Assembly (NCBI GenBank): GCA_022828425.1 | Contig: CP094685.1 | Span: 1,364,001-1,428,000 of the forward strand | From: Candidatus Thiothrix sulfatifontis | GTDB lineage: Bacteria > Pseudomonadota > Gammaproteobacteria > Thiotrichales > Thiotrichaceae | Direction of reading: 5' to 3' | Length of the DNA stretch: 64,000 nt | In this document: in pieces, positions 25,762 to 34,116 of the stretch | How positions within the stretch are numbered: the first letter of the stretch is position 1 | Layout of the letters: every line of letters starts with the position of its first letter | Position numbers and translations under genes: made by a program | The notes under the pieces: generated by a model | Told to the model about the DNA's origin: nothing | What the model saw: only the letters and a program-made list of their open reading frames with translations | The model's database searches: none

Positions 25762-26766
25762 ATGCACACCAAAACACAAAAGCTTTCACTCTGCTTACTC
25801 AGCGGATCGCTAGTTTTCACAACACCACTTTGGGCAGAGGAAAAAGTAGTCACTGCCGATGAAGTCGTATCTGCCTTGGAAAAAACGTATGGTGTTCATA
25901 TCGGTGAACGCCGCAACCATACTAAAGGAACGTGTGCAGCCGGTGAATTTATCGGTTTGCCGGAAGCCGCTGCTTACACACGCTCAGTGCTCTTTTCAGG
26001 CAAAACCATCCCGGTGATTGCCCGCTTCTCCATCCCTAGTGGTAATCCTACTATACCGGACACCGCCAAAAATCCACGGGGCATGGCGTTGGAGTTCAAG
26101 TTACCGGACAACAACCTTCATCACATAACCATGCTCAATACGCCCGTATTTGGAGCGGCTACCCCACAAACCTTCCTTGATGATATTGTGGCTAAAACGC
26201 CTGACCCTGCTACAGGCAAGCCGGATCCCGAAAAACTCAAAGCTTTCAAGGCAAGCCACCCTGACAGCCTTCCACAAGCCGAATTTCTGGAAAAAAACAA
26301 CCCACCCATTAGCTGGGCAAACAGTAGTTATTTTGGCATTCACACCTTCAAATTTATCAATAAGGACGAGAAAACCACTCCAGTACGCTGGCGTTTTGTC
26401 CCACAGGATGGCGAAAAATCACTATCTGACAGCGAACTCAAGTCTTCACCCGCCAATTTCCTTGAACAGAAACTGATTGATCGCGCTAAAGAAAGCCCGG
26501 TTCGTTGGGACATGATGCTAACCCTTGGCGAACCCGGTGATCCCGATAACAACCCAACCTTATTATGGCCAAAGGAACGTAAAGAAATAAAAGTCGGCAC
26601 GTTAAGCATTACCTCAGCAATGCCACAAAAGGGAGCTGAATGCGAAAAAATCAACTTTGACCCGCTGATCATGGCGGATGGCATTAAGCCAAGCGATGAC
26701 CCTGTTCTCCTGTTCCGCTCACCCGGTTACGCCGTATCCTTTGGAAAACGCCTAAGTGGTAAATAA
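25762..26766 (+). CDS. Periplasmic catalase-family peroxidase
   Basis: A 334-residue heme protein of the small catalase-related peroxidase type. A signal peptide ends at LWAEE near residue 26. The distal His is in GERRNHTKGTCAAGEF, the family's substrate region is RFSIPSGNPTIPD...NPRGMALEFKLP, and the proximal Tyr is in LLFRSPGYAVSFGKRL. Full catalases are about 480 residues; this short form acts mainly as a peroxidase. It is first in an operon with the second ECF sigma/anti-sigma pair (33 bases to the sigma gene), suggesting a response to peroxide or metal-driven oxidation. Confidence 0.85.
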   Translation: MHTKTQKLSLCLLSGSLVFTTPLWAEEKVVTADEVVSALEKTYGVHIGERRNHTKGTCAAGEFIGLPEAAAYTRSVLFSGKTIPVIARFSIPSGNPTIPDTAKNPRGMALEFKLPDNNLHHITMLNTPVFGAATPQTFLDDIVAKTPDPATGKPDPEKLKAFKASHPDSLPQAEFLEKNNPPISWANSSYFGIHTFKFINKDEKTTPVRWRFVPQDGEKSLSDSELKSSPANFLEQKLIDRAKESPVRWDMMLTLGEPGDPDNNPTLLWPKERKEIKVGTLSITSAMPQKGAECEKINFDPLIMADGIKPSDDPVLLFRSPGYAVSFGKRLSGK

Positions 26767-26798
26767 CTTTCCATTTACCACAGGATTTAAGGAAAACG

Positions 26799-27338
26799 AT
26801 GACGTTATTGAATGAATTACTTGTCCGCAGTGGACGAGGTGAAATCAAGGCATTTCAACAATTATACAAAAAATCCTCGCCTAATTTACTGGCTATCTGC
26901 AAGTATATATTACGTGATACCAGCTTGGCGGAAGATGTGTTGCAAGAAGGTTTTATTAATATCTGGAAACATGCATCACAATTCACTGCCAGTAAAGCTG
27001 ATGCCATGACATGGATGGCGGTCATCGTGCGCAACCAAGCGCTAAACAAGCTGCGGGCGGCAAAAAGTCGCCCGCAGTTTGCGGATGTGGAGTATGAAAC
27101 CCTTGAATTTCTTTCTAAAGAACCCGAACCAGATACCTTGTATCAACAAGGAAACGATGTACGTAATCTATTAAAATGTCTAGAACACCTTAAACCCGAT
27201 CAGCGGGAGTGCGTTTTACGTGCATTTTATCATGGGCAAACGCATGAAGAACTTGCCAATACCCTAAATAAACCATTAGGAACAGTAAAAGCATGGATAC
27301 GCCGAGGCTTGGAACAATTGAGAGGATGCCTTCAATGA
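26799..27338 (+). CDS. ECF RNA polymerase sigma factor (second copy)
   Basis: A 179-residue paralog of the sigma factor at 21036-21578. Region 2 reads AEDVLQEGFINIW and AMTWMAVIVRNQALNKLR; region 4 reads LKPDQRECVLRAFYHGQTHEELA and ends in the identical KPLGTVKAWIRRGLEQLRGCLQ. The near identity of region 4 predicts recognition of the same -35 box. DNA here is more AT-rich than for the first copy. It overlaps its anti-sigma gene by 4 bases and follows the catalase-like gene. Confidence 0.92.
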   Translation: MTLLNELLVRSGRGEIKAFQQLYKKSSPNLLAICKYILRDTSLAEDVLQEGFINIWKHASQFTASKADAMTWMAVIVRNQALNKLRAAKSRPQFADVEYETLEFLSKEPEPDTLYQQGNDVRNLLKCLEHLKPDQRECVLRAFYHGQTHEELANTLNKPLGTVKAWIRRGLEQLRGCLQ

Positions 27339-28042
27339 AACGCTATAGAAACCCAGATGTTTTTGAACCTCTTGCGATGTCTTATGCCTTAGGAACCTTA
27401 AAAGGTAAAGCACGGCTACGCTTCGATAAACTAATGGAAAAACACCTATACCTACGTGAAGTAACGCTTGCTTACCAACAAAAGTTAGCACCATTATTAG
27501 GTTTGTTACCTCCAGAACAACCGTCGGCACGTATTTGGAAAAATATCTACAAAGAGATCAAAAACCAAGAAGGTCAACGCTCAACAACGTGGCTATTGCG
27601 TTTTGAAAACTATCTGCCTTGGTCAATTGCTACGCTTTCCTCGCTAACGGCATTCATTCTGACAGTGCTTTTTTTAAACGTTGACCATCAGCCGTCTGCC
27701 TATATGTCCTTGATGACATCCGCTGAACATACCAATAAAATGGTCGTGGCAGTCATTAAACAGACACCGATGGAAATAACATTTGATATGCCACATAAAA
27801 CACTGCCACCAGACGAAAACATGACCCCGACTTTTTGGATTATACCTAAAAACGATGATCTACCGATTCGAGTGGGTGCATTGGTACGTGGTGGGAAATA
27901 CCGAATGCCTATTAATAAGGCTTTATGGAAACAACTGGATAATACCAGTACATTTGCGATTAGCATGGAGCCTTTGAATTCCAGCCAGACCAATAAACCT
28001 TCAGGAGAAATAATATTCAGTGGTGATATGATTTCCCTCTGA
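27335..28042 (+). CDS. Anti-sigma factor, RskA-like (second copy)
   Basis: A 235-residue paralog, exactly the length of the first anti-sigma factor. Residues 1-40 are almost the same (KRYRNPDVFEPLAMSYALG, then KARLRFDKLMEKHLYLR). One membrane segment (WSIATLSSLTAFILTVLFL) follows near residue 96, and the periplasmic domain keeps the MEITFDMP and MPINKA-type stretches. The start at 27335 is fixed by the ATGA overlap with the sigma gene. The more divergent periplasmic domain may sense a different signal. Confidence 0.85.
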   Translation: MKRYRNPDVFEPLAMSYALGTLKGKARLRFDKLMEKHLYLREVTLAYQQKLAPLLGLLPPEQPSARIWKNIYKEIKNQEGQRSTTWLLRFENYLPWSIATLSSLTAFILTVLFLNVDHQPSAYMSLMTSAEHTNKMVVAVIKQTPMEITFDMPHKTLPPDENMTPTFWIIPKNDDLPIRVGALVRGGKYRMPINKALWKQLDNTSTFAISMEPLNSSQTNKPSGEIIFSGDMISL

Positions 28043-28085
28043 TTATATTTTTATATGAACCAATTTTATTCACAGGCAAATTCCA

Positions 28086-28115
28086 TGCATCCATGACTTG
28101 CTCGGAAACGTAAGT
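28086..28115 (+). promoter_or_regulatory. Predicted ECF promoter of the spondin-domain gene
   Basis: TGCATC, 17 bases, CGTAAGT, 74 bases before the start at 28190. Confidence 0.6.
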
Positions 28116-28189
28116 GATTAGGCTCAGGCATTGTTTTTCCTAATAGCCTGTAACAAGCCTTTTTACAATCGAAGTTATGGAGTGTTTGT

Positions 28190-28843
28190 ATGTTCATGTC
28201 TAAAACTGTCACAACATGGTTAAGCGCTGGTATTTTGTTGAGCTTGACACCTTACGCTATGGCTGATAAATCAATTACTTATCAGGTGGAAATTACGAAT
28301 ATAACGCAAGATCAGGTGTTTAGCCCGCCTTTGCTGGTATTACACTCATCTCGGCAACAACTGTTTTCACCTGGGCAAGCCGCTTCTCCTGGGCTGGCAA
28401 CATTGGCAGAAACTGCTGGCACTGACTTATTGAAAGAGGAAATCACCAGTCTGTTTAGCAATGCGCAAGTAACTACGGGTACAGCCCCCATTCCCCCCGG
28501 CAAAACGGCCACTTATGAACTGTCTGGTGGTAATAAGCTTAGCCGTCTAAGCCTTGCTTCCATGCTGGTCAATACTAATGATGCTTTTGTATCCCTGAAT
28601 GCGATTTCACCGCAAGGCAGTCACGTAGCCATTGCCTATGACGCGGGTAGCGAAGCCAACAATGAGTTATGCACCCACGTACCCGGCCCTGCGTGCCCTG
28701 GGTCTGCCAATTTGCGGGCGACAGACGCGGCGGAAGGCTTTATTCATGTCCATAACGGCATTCATGGGCAGGGAGATCTGAACGCTGCCAAGTATGACTG
28801 GCAAAACCCAGTAGCACTGGTGAATATCCGCCGCATACGCTAA
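28190..28843 (+). CDS. Secreted spondin-domain protein
   Basis: A 217-residue exported protein. The signal peptide ends at YAMADKS near residue 25. The mature part is a Spondin_N-type beta sandwich: YQVEITNITQDQVFSPPLLVLH, then LSRLSLASMLVNTNDAFVSLNAI and AYDAGSEANNELCTHVPGP with the acid and His residues that may bind metal, ending GFIHVHNGIHGQGDL. Bacterial members are poorly known. An ECF-type promoter 74 bases upstream places it in the regulon. A second Met two codons on is an alternative start. Confidence 0.75.
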   Translation: MFMSKTVTTWLSAGILLSLTPYAMADKSITYQVEITNITQDQVFSPPLLVLHSSRQQLFSPGQAASPGLATLAETAGTDLLKEEITSLFSNAQVTTGTAPIPPGKTATYELSGGNKLSRLSLASMLVNTNDAFVSLNAISPQGSHVAIAYDAGSEANNELCTHVPGPACPGSANLRATDAAEGFIHVHNGIHGQGDLNAAKYDWQNPVALVNIRRIR

Positions 28844-28884
28844 GCCTTCAGGGTTACGGTCGAACCCATCTATGGATTCTACAA

Positions 28885-29829
28885 ATGAAAATATTCTTGA
28901 TTACAGCAATCACATACCTGATTGCCAGCTCGGCTGCCGTCCATGCGGGCAGCAACGCCTGTGCTCAGCCAGACGTCATCGGCGTGCAGGTATTAGGTTC
29001 AGGCGGACCCATTGCCGATGATGGGCGGGCGAGTTCTGGAAATTTGATCTGGCGTGATGGTAAATCCATCATGCTGATTGACACAGGCGGCGGTGTTTTT
29101 TTGCGCTTTGGGGAGGCCAAGGCAAAGATCGAAGACCTCGATCTAATCGCACTCACCCATTTTCATACCGATCACTCGGCGGATCTGCCAGCACTCATGA
29201 AAAGCGGTTTCTTCACCGATAGGACTCGAAATCTGCCGATCTCTGGGCCTTCCGGCAACCACTTTTTTCCGGGGATGAAGGATTTTCTGAACGCGATGTT
29301 TGGTAAAGATACCGGAGCATACCGTTATCTTTCGGGATTCCTCCATCTTTCGCGACCCCTTGATGGTGAGGCAGGATCTTTTTCACTCCAGCCTGTAGAG
29401 GTAGATGCCAGTAAAGAAACAGCAACGCCGGTGTTTTCTGCTGGCGATGTGCGTGTCAGTGCAGTAGGAGTACCTCACGGACCTGTGCCTTCTGTCGGTT
29501 ATGTCATCGAGATTGGCGCATACAAGATTGTATTCAGCGCTGACCAAACCACGCTGGATACACGCTTGGCAAAGATCGCCCAGGATGCCGACTTGCTGGT
29601 GGCTAACCTTGCCATATCCGAAGAGACGACGGACGCGGTTGCAAAACGACTCCATGCCACGCCCTCCCAGATCGCCGATTTCGCTACGGCGATTAAGGCG
29701 AAAAAGCTTGTGCTGTCGCACCTGATGGCACGTAGCATCGAGCCACTTGATGAGAGCCTAACAATCATCGGGAAGCGCTATTCTGGCAAGGTTGTCGTTG
29801 CGGAGGATCTAATGTGTATTCCGATGTGA
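28885..29829 (+). CDS. Secreted metallo-beta-lactamase-fold hydrolase
   Basis: A 314-residue protein with a signal peptide ending near VHAGS (residue 21). The MBL-fold metal site is clear: HFHTDHSAD (H92, H94, D96, H97), then VGVPHGPVPSVGYVI, FSADQTT and LSHLM with the later ligands. It resembles exported arylsulfatase/RNase Z-like hydrolases; the substrate is unknown. It lies 41 bases after the spondin gene and has no promoter of its own visible, so they are probably one operon. Confidence 0.8.
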   Translation: MKIFLITAITYLIASSAAVHAGSNACAQPDVIGVQVLGSGGPIADDGRASSGNLIWRDGKSIMLIDTGGGVFLRFGEAKAKIEDLDLIALTHFHTDHSADLPALMKSGFFTDRTRNLPISGPSGNHFFPGMKDFLNAMFGKDTGAYRYLSGFLHLSRPLDGEAGSFSLQPVEVDASKETATPVFSAGDVRVSAVGVPHGPVPSVGYVIEIGAYKIVFSADQTTLDTRLAKIAQDADLLVANLAISEETTDAVAKRLHATPSQIADFATAIKAKKLVLSHLMARSIEPLDESLTIIGKRYSGKVVVAEDLMCIPM

Positions 29830-29864
29830 TGAAAGGCAGGAATGCCGAAAAAATACGGATGGCT

Positions 29865-29894
29865 TGCATCCAAACCGCTGTAAGCCCCGTATAA
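29865..29894 (+). promoter_or_regulatory. Predicted ECF promoter of the bufferin-like operon
   Basis: TGCATC, 17 bases, CGTATAA, 72 bases before the start at 29967. Confidence 0.75.
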
Positions 29895-29966
29895 CCCTAT
29901 ACCTGACACAAGACTGACAGGTAAACGACAGAAAATTATTTTTAATGTATTTAAGGAGTTAAGACA

Positions 29967-30248
29967 ATGAACATGAACAAACAAGTAATGGCTGCGGCAC
30001 TGATGGCACTGGGCATGGCTGCAACCTCTGGTGCATTGTACGCCGCTGATGATGCCAAAGATGCCAAGGTCGAAATGGAAAAATGTTCCGGTATCGTCAA
30101 AGCTGGCATGAATGATTGCGGCGCAAACGGTCATGCGTGCGCAGGCCAAGCCAAGGCAGACAAAGACGCGGCTGAATGGATCAAACTTCCCAAAGGTACG
30201 TGTGAAAAAATCATGGGCGGTGTCGTCGTCGAAGACAAGAAAGGTTAA
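29967..30248 (+). CDS. DUF2282 bufferin-like RiPP precursor (BufA)
   Basis: A 93-residue secreted peptide. A signal peptide ends at ALYAADD near residue 26. The mature part has four cysteines in the DUF2282 pattern: EKCSGIVKAGMNDCGANGHACAG, given as EKCSG, NDCG and HACAG, then PKGTCEK. Bufferins of this family bind copper after modification by a DUF692 enzyme. AAGGAG lies 8 bases upstream. It is first in a three-gene operon with the enzyme and partner protein. Confidence 0.88.
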   Translation: MNMNKQVMAAALMALGMAATSGALYAADDAKDAKVEMEKCSGIVKAGMNDCGANGHACAGQAKADKDAAEWIKLPKGTCEKIMGGVVVEDKKG

Positions 30249-30251
30249 GCC

Positions 30252-31073
30252 ATGAGCCATCCAGTCAAGGGTTGTGGTATCGGTTTGCGTTTCCAGCACA
30301 TCGACACGATTGCGGATAGCAAGCCGCCCATCCCTTGGCTGGAAATTCTGACTGACAACTACCTGCTGCCCGGTAGTGTGCAGCAGGATTATTTGTTTGA
30401 AATTGCGGAACATTATCCGCTCACTTTCCACGGTGTTGGCATGTCGCTAGGCTCGACTGACCCGCTGGATACCGAATATTTTAGCCGTGTCAAAGCTTTG
30501 GTGGAGCGCGTGAATCCCGCGTGGGTTTCCGACCATTTGTGCTGGACATCGGTTCACGGGCTGGTCACTCACGACTTGATCCCGCTGCCTTACACTGATG
30601 AAACTGTCCGTCATGCTGCCCGCCGTATTCGCCAAGCGCAAGACATATTAGGACGCAGGCTGGTGATAGAAAACGTTTCCAGTTACCTGCAATACCAGCA
30701 ATCAGTCATGAGCGAATGGGATTTTCTGTGCGCGGTGGCGGAAGCGGCGGATTGCGATATTTTACTGGACGTGAACAATATTTACGTCAGTGCTTGCAAC
30801 CACGATTTTGACCCACTGGCTTATTTAAACGCCATTCCGGTGCAGCGGGTGCGCGAAATTCACCTTGCGGGCTACGAAGATCGGGGGACGCATTTGCTCG
30901 ATACCCACGGCTATCCGGTCAGCGCTGCGGTTTGGGCATTGTATGCGCAAGCCATTCAGCGCTTTGGAGCGGTTCCTACCCTGATTGAGTGGGACAATAA
31001 CGTGCCAGAATTGCCCGTTTTGTTGGCAGAAGCCACCAAAGCAGCGGAGGTGCAAGCGCGTGTCCTTGCCTGA
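30252..31073 (+). CDS. DUF692 / MNIO-family oxidase, BufB-like
   Basis: A 273-residue TIM-barrel oxidase, paralog of the enzyme at 22719-23570. Motifs: GCGIGLRFQH, WLEILTDNY, FHGVGMSLG, SDHLCWT, LVIENVSSYL, ILLDVNNIYVSACNHDFDP, EIHLAGYED, LLDTHGYPV and PTLIEWDNNVP; the His, Glu, Asp and Asn in these hold the iron cluster. It lies 3 bases after the DUF2282 peptide gene, which is its likely substrate. It overlaps the next gene by 14 bases. Confidence 0.92.
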   Translation: MSHPVKGCGIGLRFQHIDTIADSKPPIPWLEILTDNYLLPGSVQQDYLFEIAEHYPLTFHGVGMSLGSTDPLDTEYFSRVKALVERVNPAWVSDHLCWTSVHGLVTHDLIPLPYTDETVRHAARRIRQAQDILGRRLVIENVSSYLQYQQSVMSEWDFLCAVAEAADCDILLDVNNIYVSACNHDFDPLAYLNAIPVQRVREIHLAGYEDRGTHLLDTHGYPVSAAVWALYAQAIQRFGAVPTLIEWDNNVPELPVLLAEATKAAEVQARVLA

Positions 31074-31830
31074 ACTGCAACAGCATTTTATTGCCGCTAT
31101 TTTTAACCGCGATCAGCGTGACGCGGCGGCGTTGCTGGTTAAATCGCATGGCAAACTCGATGCGGCGCAACGGGTGGGTATTTACCGCAACAGCGTTCAC
31201 GGCATTTTGTGGCAATACCTCGAATCGTTATACCCGGTGTGTCAGCAATTGCTGGGGGCGGAGTTTTTTGAAGCGGCGAGTGACCGTTACGTTGATCAAC
31301 AGCCACCGACGCGCCCGTTTCTGGCGGAATACGGGGCAGGATTTGCGGATTTCCTCGCTGCCCACCCCGCTTTGCAACCGATGCAGTGGGTTGCGGATGT
31401 GGCAAGACTGGAATGGGCGCGGCATCAGGCATGGAATGCGGTTAACCAACCGGCGGGGGATTTTTCCCAACTCGCTACGCTGGATGCGGCGCAACAAGCG
31501 CGTTTGGTGTTGGCATTACCTGCTTCCGCACAATTATTGACGTCGGCTTACGCGATTCATCAGGTGTGGCTGGCGCATCAGCCGGAAGATGCCCCCGAAA
31601 AAGTGGCGTTGGAACAGCTTGAGTTACAGCAAACCCAGCACGTTTTGGTGTGGCGAGCTGGGCGGCGTTTGCACCAAGTGTTGTTGGATGAGGCAACGTG
31701 GGAATTTCTCAGTGCCATTCAGCAAGCCCAGAAGCTGCCGGAATTGGCGGAACGTTTTCAGGCGCAATTGCCCGCGTTGTTGATGACAGCGGTGCAACGC
31801 GGCTGGGTGTTGTCGTTCACAATACTTTAG
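31060..31830 (+). CDS. DUF2063 partner protein, BufC-like
   Basis: A 256-residue protein. The DUF2063 domain is at the N-terminus (ELQQHFIAAIFN, QRVGIYRNSVHGILWQYLESLYPVCQQLLG, RPFLAEYGAGFADFLAAH), and the C-terminal domain reads HVLVWRAGRRLHQVLLDEATWEFL. I chose the GTG at 31060 because GGAGG stands 10 bases upstream and the protein then begins as the family does. It overlaps the enzyme gene by 14 bases and the convergent protease gene by 14 bases. Confidence 0.85.
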   Translation: MSLPELQQHFIAAIFNRDQRDAAALLVKSHGKLDAAQRVGIYRNSVHGILWQYLESLYPVCQQLLGAEFFEAASDRYVDQQPPTRPFLAEYGAGFADFLAAHPALQPMQWVADVARLEWARHQAWNAVNQPAGDFSQLATLDAAQQARLVLALPASAQLLTSAYAIHQVWLAHQPEDAPEKVALEQLELQQTQHVLVWRAGRRLHQVLLDEATWEFLSAIQQAQKLPELAERFQAQLPALLMTAVQRGWVLSFTIL

Positions 31831-32518
31831 GTGCGCTGATCAAACGCGGCACAATCTGGCGCACCACATCCATCGGCACAGCAAAACCAATCCCGTCTGA
31901 CCCACCGGATAAGCTGTAAATCGCAACATTCACCCCAATCACGCGCCCGCTGCTGTCCAGCAAGGGTGCGCCGGAACTGCCGGGGTTAATCGCCGCATCG
32001 GTTTGAATCAAGTTGCTGATACCGCCGGTTTGCGGATCGCCGAAATTGCGCCCTAACGCGGAAATAATACCCGACGTGAAACTGCGGCCTAAGTCGAACG
32101 CATTGCTAATGCTGTAAACGTGCTGCCCGACTTTCAAATCCTTGCTGCTGTGGGTGTGTGCGGGGGCGGGTAGATTGGTAATATCGCGCAGTTTTAAGAC
32201 GGCTAAATCGTATTCGTTGTCAGAATTAACCACGTCGGCTTCGCGTGCGCTTTGGTCTTCAAAGCTCACAGTCAGGGTCTTGTAGCCAGAAACCAAGTGC
32301 TGCGTGGTGACAATATGCCCCTTCGCGTCCCACAGGAAACCCGTACCCGTGGCAATTTCCCCGAATGCATCCGGCTCTTGCTCTTCGGCATGAATACACA
32401 CCACCGCTGGATTGGCGCGGTCATAGATGGCAATCGTTTGGCGTTCTTCAACGCGCAACAGGCTACAGCCATTCAGCATGAAGCCTGCTAAAGCGATGAT
32501 AAGCAATTTTTTTTTCAT
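31817..32518 (-). CDS. Trypsin-like serine protease, lipoprotein
   Basis: A 233-residue S1C-type (Deg/HtrA-like) protease without a PDZ domain. A lipobox LNGC near residue 17 anchors it to a membrane. The triad is visible: His in IVTTQHLV, Asp in NEYDLAVLKL, Ser in INPGSSGAPLL. The substrate is unknown. I set the start at 32518; a longer in-frame reading from 32572 lacks the lipoprotein signal at its end. Its 3' end overlaps the BufC-like gene by 14 bases, so antisense interference is possible. Confidence 0.85.
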   Translation of the reverse strand: MKKKLLIIALAGFMLNGCSLLRVEERQTIAIYDRANPAVVCIHAEEQEPDAFGEIATGTGFLWDAKGHIVTTQHLVSGYKTLTVSFEDQSAREADVVNSDNEYDLAVLKLRDITNLPAPAHTHSSKDLKVGQHVYSISNAFDLGRSFTSGIISALGRNFGDPQTGGISNLIQTDAAINPGSSGAPLLDSSGRVIGVNVAIYSLSGGSDGIGFAVPMDVVRQIVPRLISAPKVL

Positions 32519-32617
32519 TGTGTGACCAGTGTCTTTGGTTACTAAGAAGCGCAAGAGTAACACAAATGACACGCTGACTAGTGTCGTAAATGCATCAAAT
32601 GTTGCTAAAAAGTCACT

Positions 32618-34024
32618 TTACAATAATGCTGAATTAATCCACAAGTGCGCGTAAATACTGACGATATAACCGAGCGCTACCGCCCACGTCCATTTCAAAT
32701 GCGACATAAACGTGTAAACACCGCGTGCTTGCCCCATCAATGCCACCCCTGCTGCTGAGCCAATCGACAGCAACGAACCACCCACACCCGCCGTCAACGT
32801 GACCAATAACCATTGCCCGTGCGACATATCGGGATGCATGGTAATGACCGCAAACATCACCGGAATATTATCCACGACCGCTGACAGCAAGCCGATCATC
32901 ACGTTTGCCCAAGTCGCGCCCATGTCGGTATAAAGTACTTCGGAAACCAGTGCGAGGTAGCCAAATGCCCCCAAGCCGCCGACACACAAAATAACGCCGT
33001 AGAAGAACATCAGCGTGTCCCACTCGGAACGTTGCAATTGGTTGTAAATGTCGAACCGCCCGATACCTTCTTCGTTGTCGTTGCTGGCATCATTATCTGA
33101 GATTTTCAAATACCAGCCAAACACTTGCAGCACCCCAAGCCCGGTCATCATCCCCAACACCGGCGGCAGGTGCAGTGAGTTGTGGAAGATGACAGCGGTG
33201 GCTATGGTCGCAATGAACAGCGCCAGCACCACAAAGCCCCCGCGTTTGACTGCCACGTTGTCGTTGACCGCCGCCGGTTTCCCTTTTTCAACGAAGAACG
33301 ACATGATCAGTGCAGGGATAAACCAATTGAGCAGCGAGGGAATAAATAATGCGAAAAATTCGCCAAATTTCACTAAGCCCGCTTGCCAAACCATCAGCGT
33401 GGTAATGTCACCAAACGGACTCCATGCGCCGCCTGCATTCGCCGCCACGACTAAGTTGATACAGCCCATCGCGACAAAGGCGGGTTTGTCGGCAGCAACC
33501 GCCATCAACACGGCTGCCATCAACAGCGCCGTCGTTAAATTGTCGGCGACAGGGGAGATGAAAAATGCCATCAACCCGGTGATCCAGAAAATCCAATACA
33601 GCGAAAAGCCTCTGGATACCAACCAAGAGCGTAACGCCGCAAACATATTGCGCTCTTCCAAAGTATTGATGAAGGTCATCGCGGCGAGCAGGAATAGGAA
33701 CAACTGCCCGTATTCCAGCAGGTTGTGATTGAGGATTTCAGTCATCTGTTCCTGTCTGCCTGCGCTGGTATACGCAATCGCAACCAGTACCCAGATAATG
33801 CCCGCCGCAACAATCACGGGTTTGGATTTGCGCATGTGCAGGTGTTCTTCCGCAATCACCAAGCCATACGCAAAAATGAAGAGAATTAACGCCGTTAAAC
33901 CCAACGCGGTGGCGGTCAGATTAACCACTTCAGTACCACCGCCGCCGTTACTGGCAAAACTGAGAGCGGGCAGTAGTAACGTAAGAAGTCCGGTAAAACA
34001 GGCTAACGGGAACGTCGATTTCAT
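32618..34024 (-). CDS. nhaD: Na+/H+ antiporter NhaD
   Basis: A 468-residue inner-membrane antiporter with a signal-like N-terminus and about 12 helices. Family stretches include FFISPVADNLTTALLMAAVLMA, INLVVAANAGGAWSPFGDITTLMVW and SAVVDNIPVMFAVITM; these hold the ion-binding Asp, Asn and Thr residues. It exports sodium against protons. The gene stands alone on the minus strand; the only terminator-like hairpin nearby belongs to the upstream symporter. Confidence 0.92.
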   Translation of the reverse strand: MKSTFPLACFTGLLTLLLPALSFASNGGGGTEVVNLTATALGLTALILFIFAYGLVIAEEHLHMRKSKPVIVAAGIIWVLVAIAYTSAGRQEQMTEILNHNLLEYGQLFLFLLAAMTFINTLEERNMFAALRSWLVSRGFSLYWIFWITGLMAFFISPVADNLTTALLMAAVLMAVAADKPAFVAMGCINLVVAANAGGAWSPFGDITTLMVWQAGLVKFGEFFALFIPSLLNWFIPALIMSFFVEKGKPAAVNDNVAVKRGGFVVLALFIATIATAVIFHNSLHLPPVLGMMTGLGVLQVFGWYLKISDNDASNDNEEGIGRFDIYNQLQRSEWDTLMFFYGVILCVGGLGAFGYLALVSEVLYTDMGATWANVMIGLLSAVVDNIPVMFAVITMHPDMSHGQWLLVTLTAGVGGSLLSIGSAAGVALMGQARGVYTFMSHLKWTWAVALGYIVSIYAHLWINSALL

Positions 34025-34065
34025 TCATCACACCTTTTGCTGCTGCATAACAGCCCGATTATGCC

Positions 34066-34095
34066 AAAAAAAAGACCCCCGAAGGAGTCTTTTTT
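34066..34095 (-). terminator. Rho-independent terminator after the symporter operon
   Basis: AAAAGACcCCC-GAA-GGaGTCTTTT stem with A and T runs on either side. It lies 22 bases after the symporter stop at 34117 and could also work in the opposite direction. Confidence 0.8.
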
Positions 34096-34116
34096 CAAAT
34101 CGAGTGGAGAGTCGAT

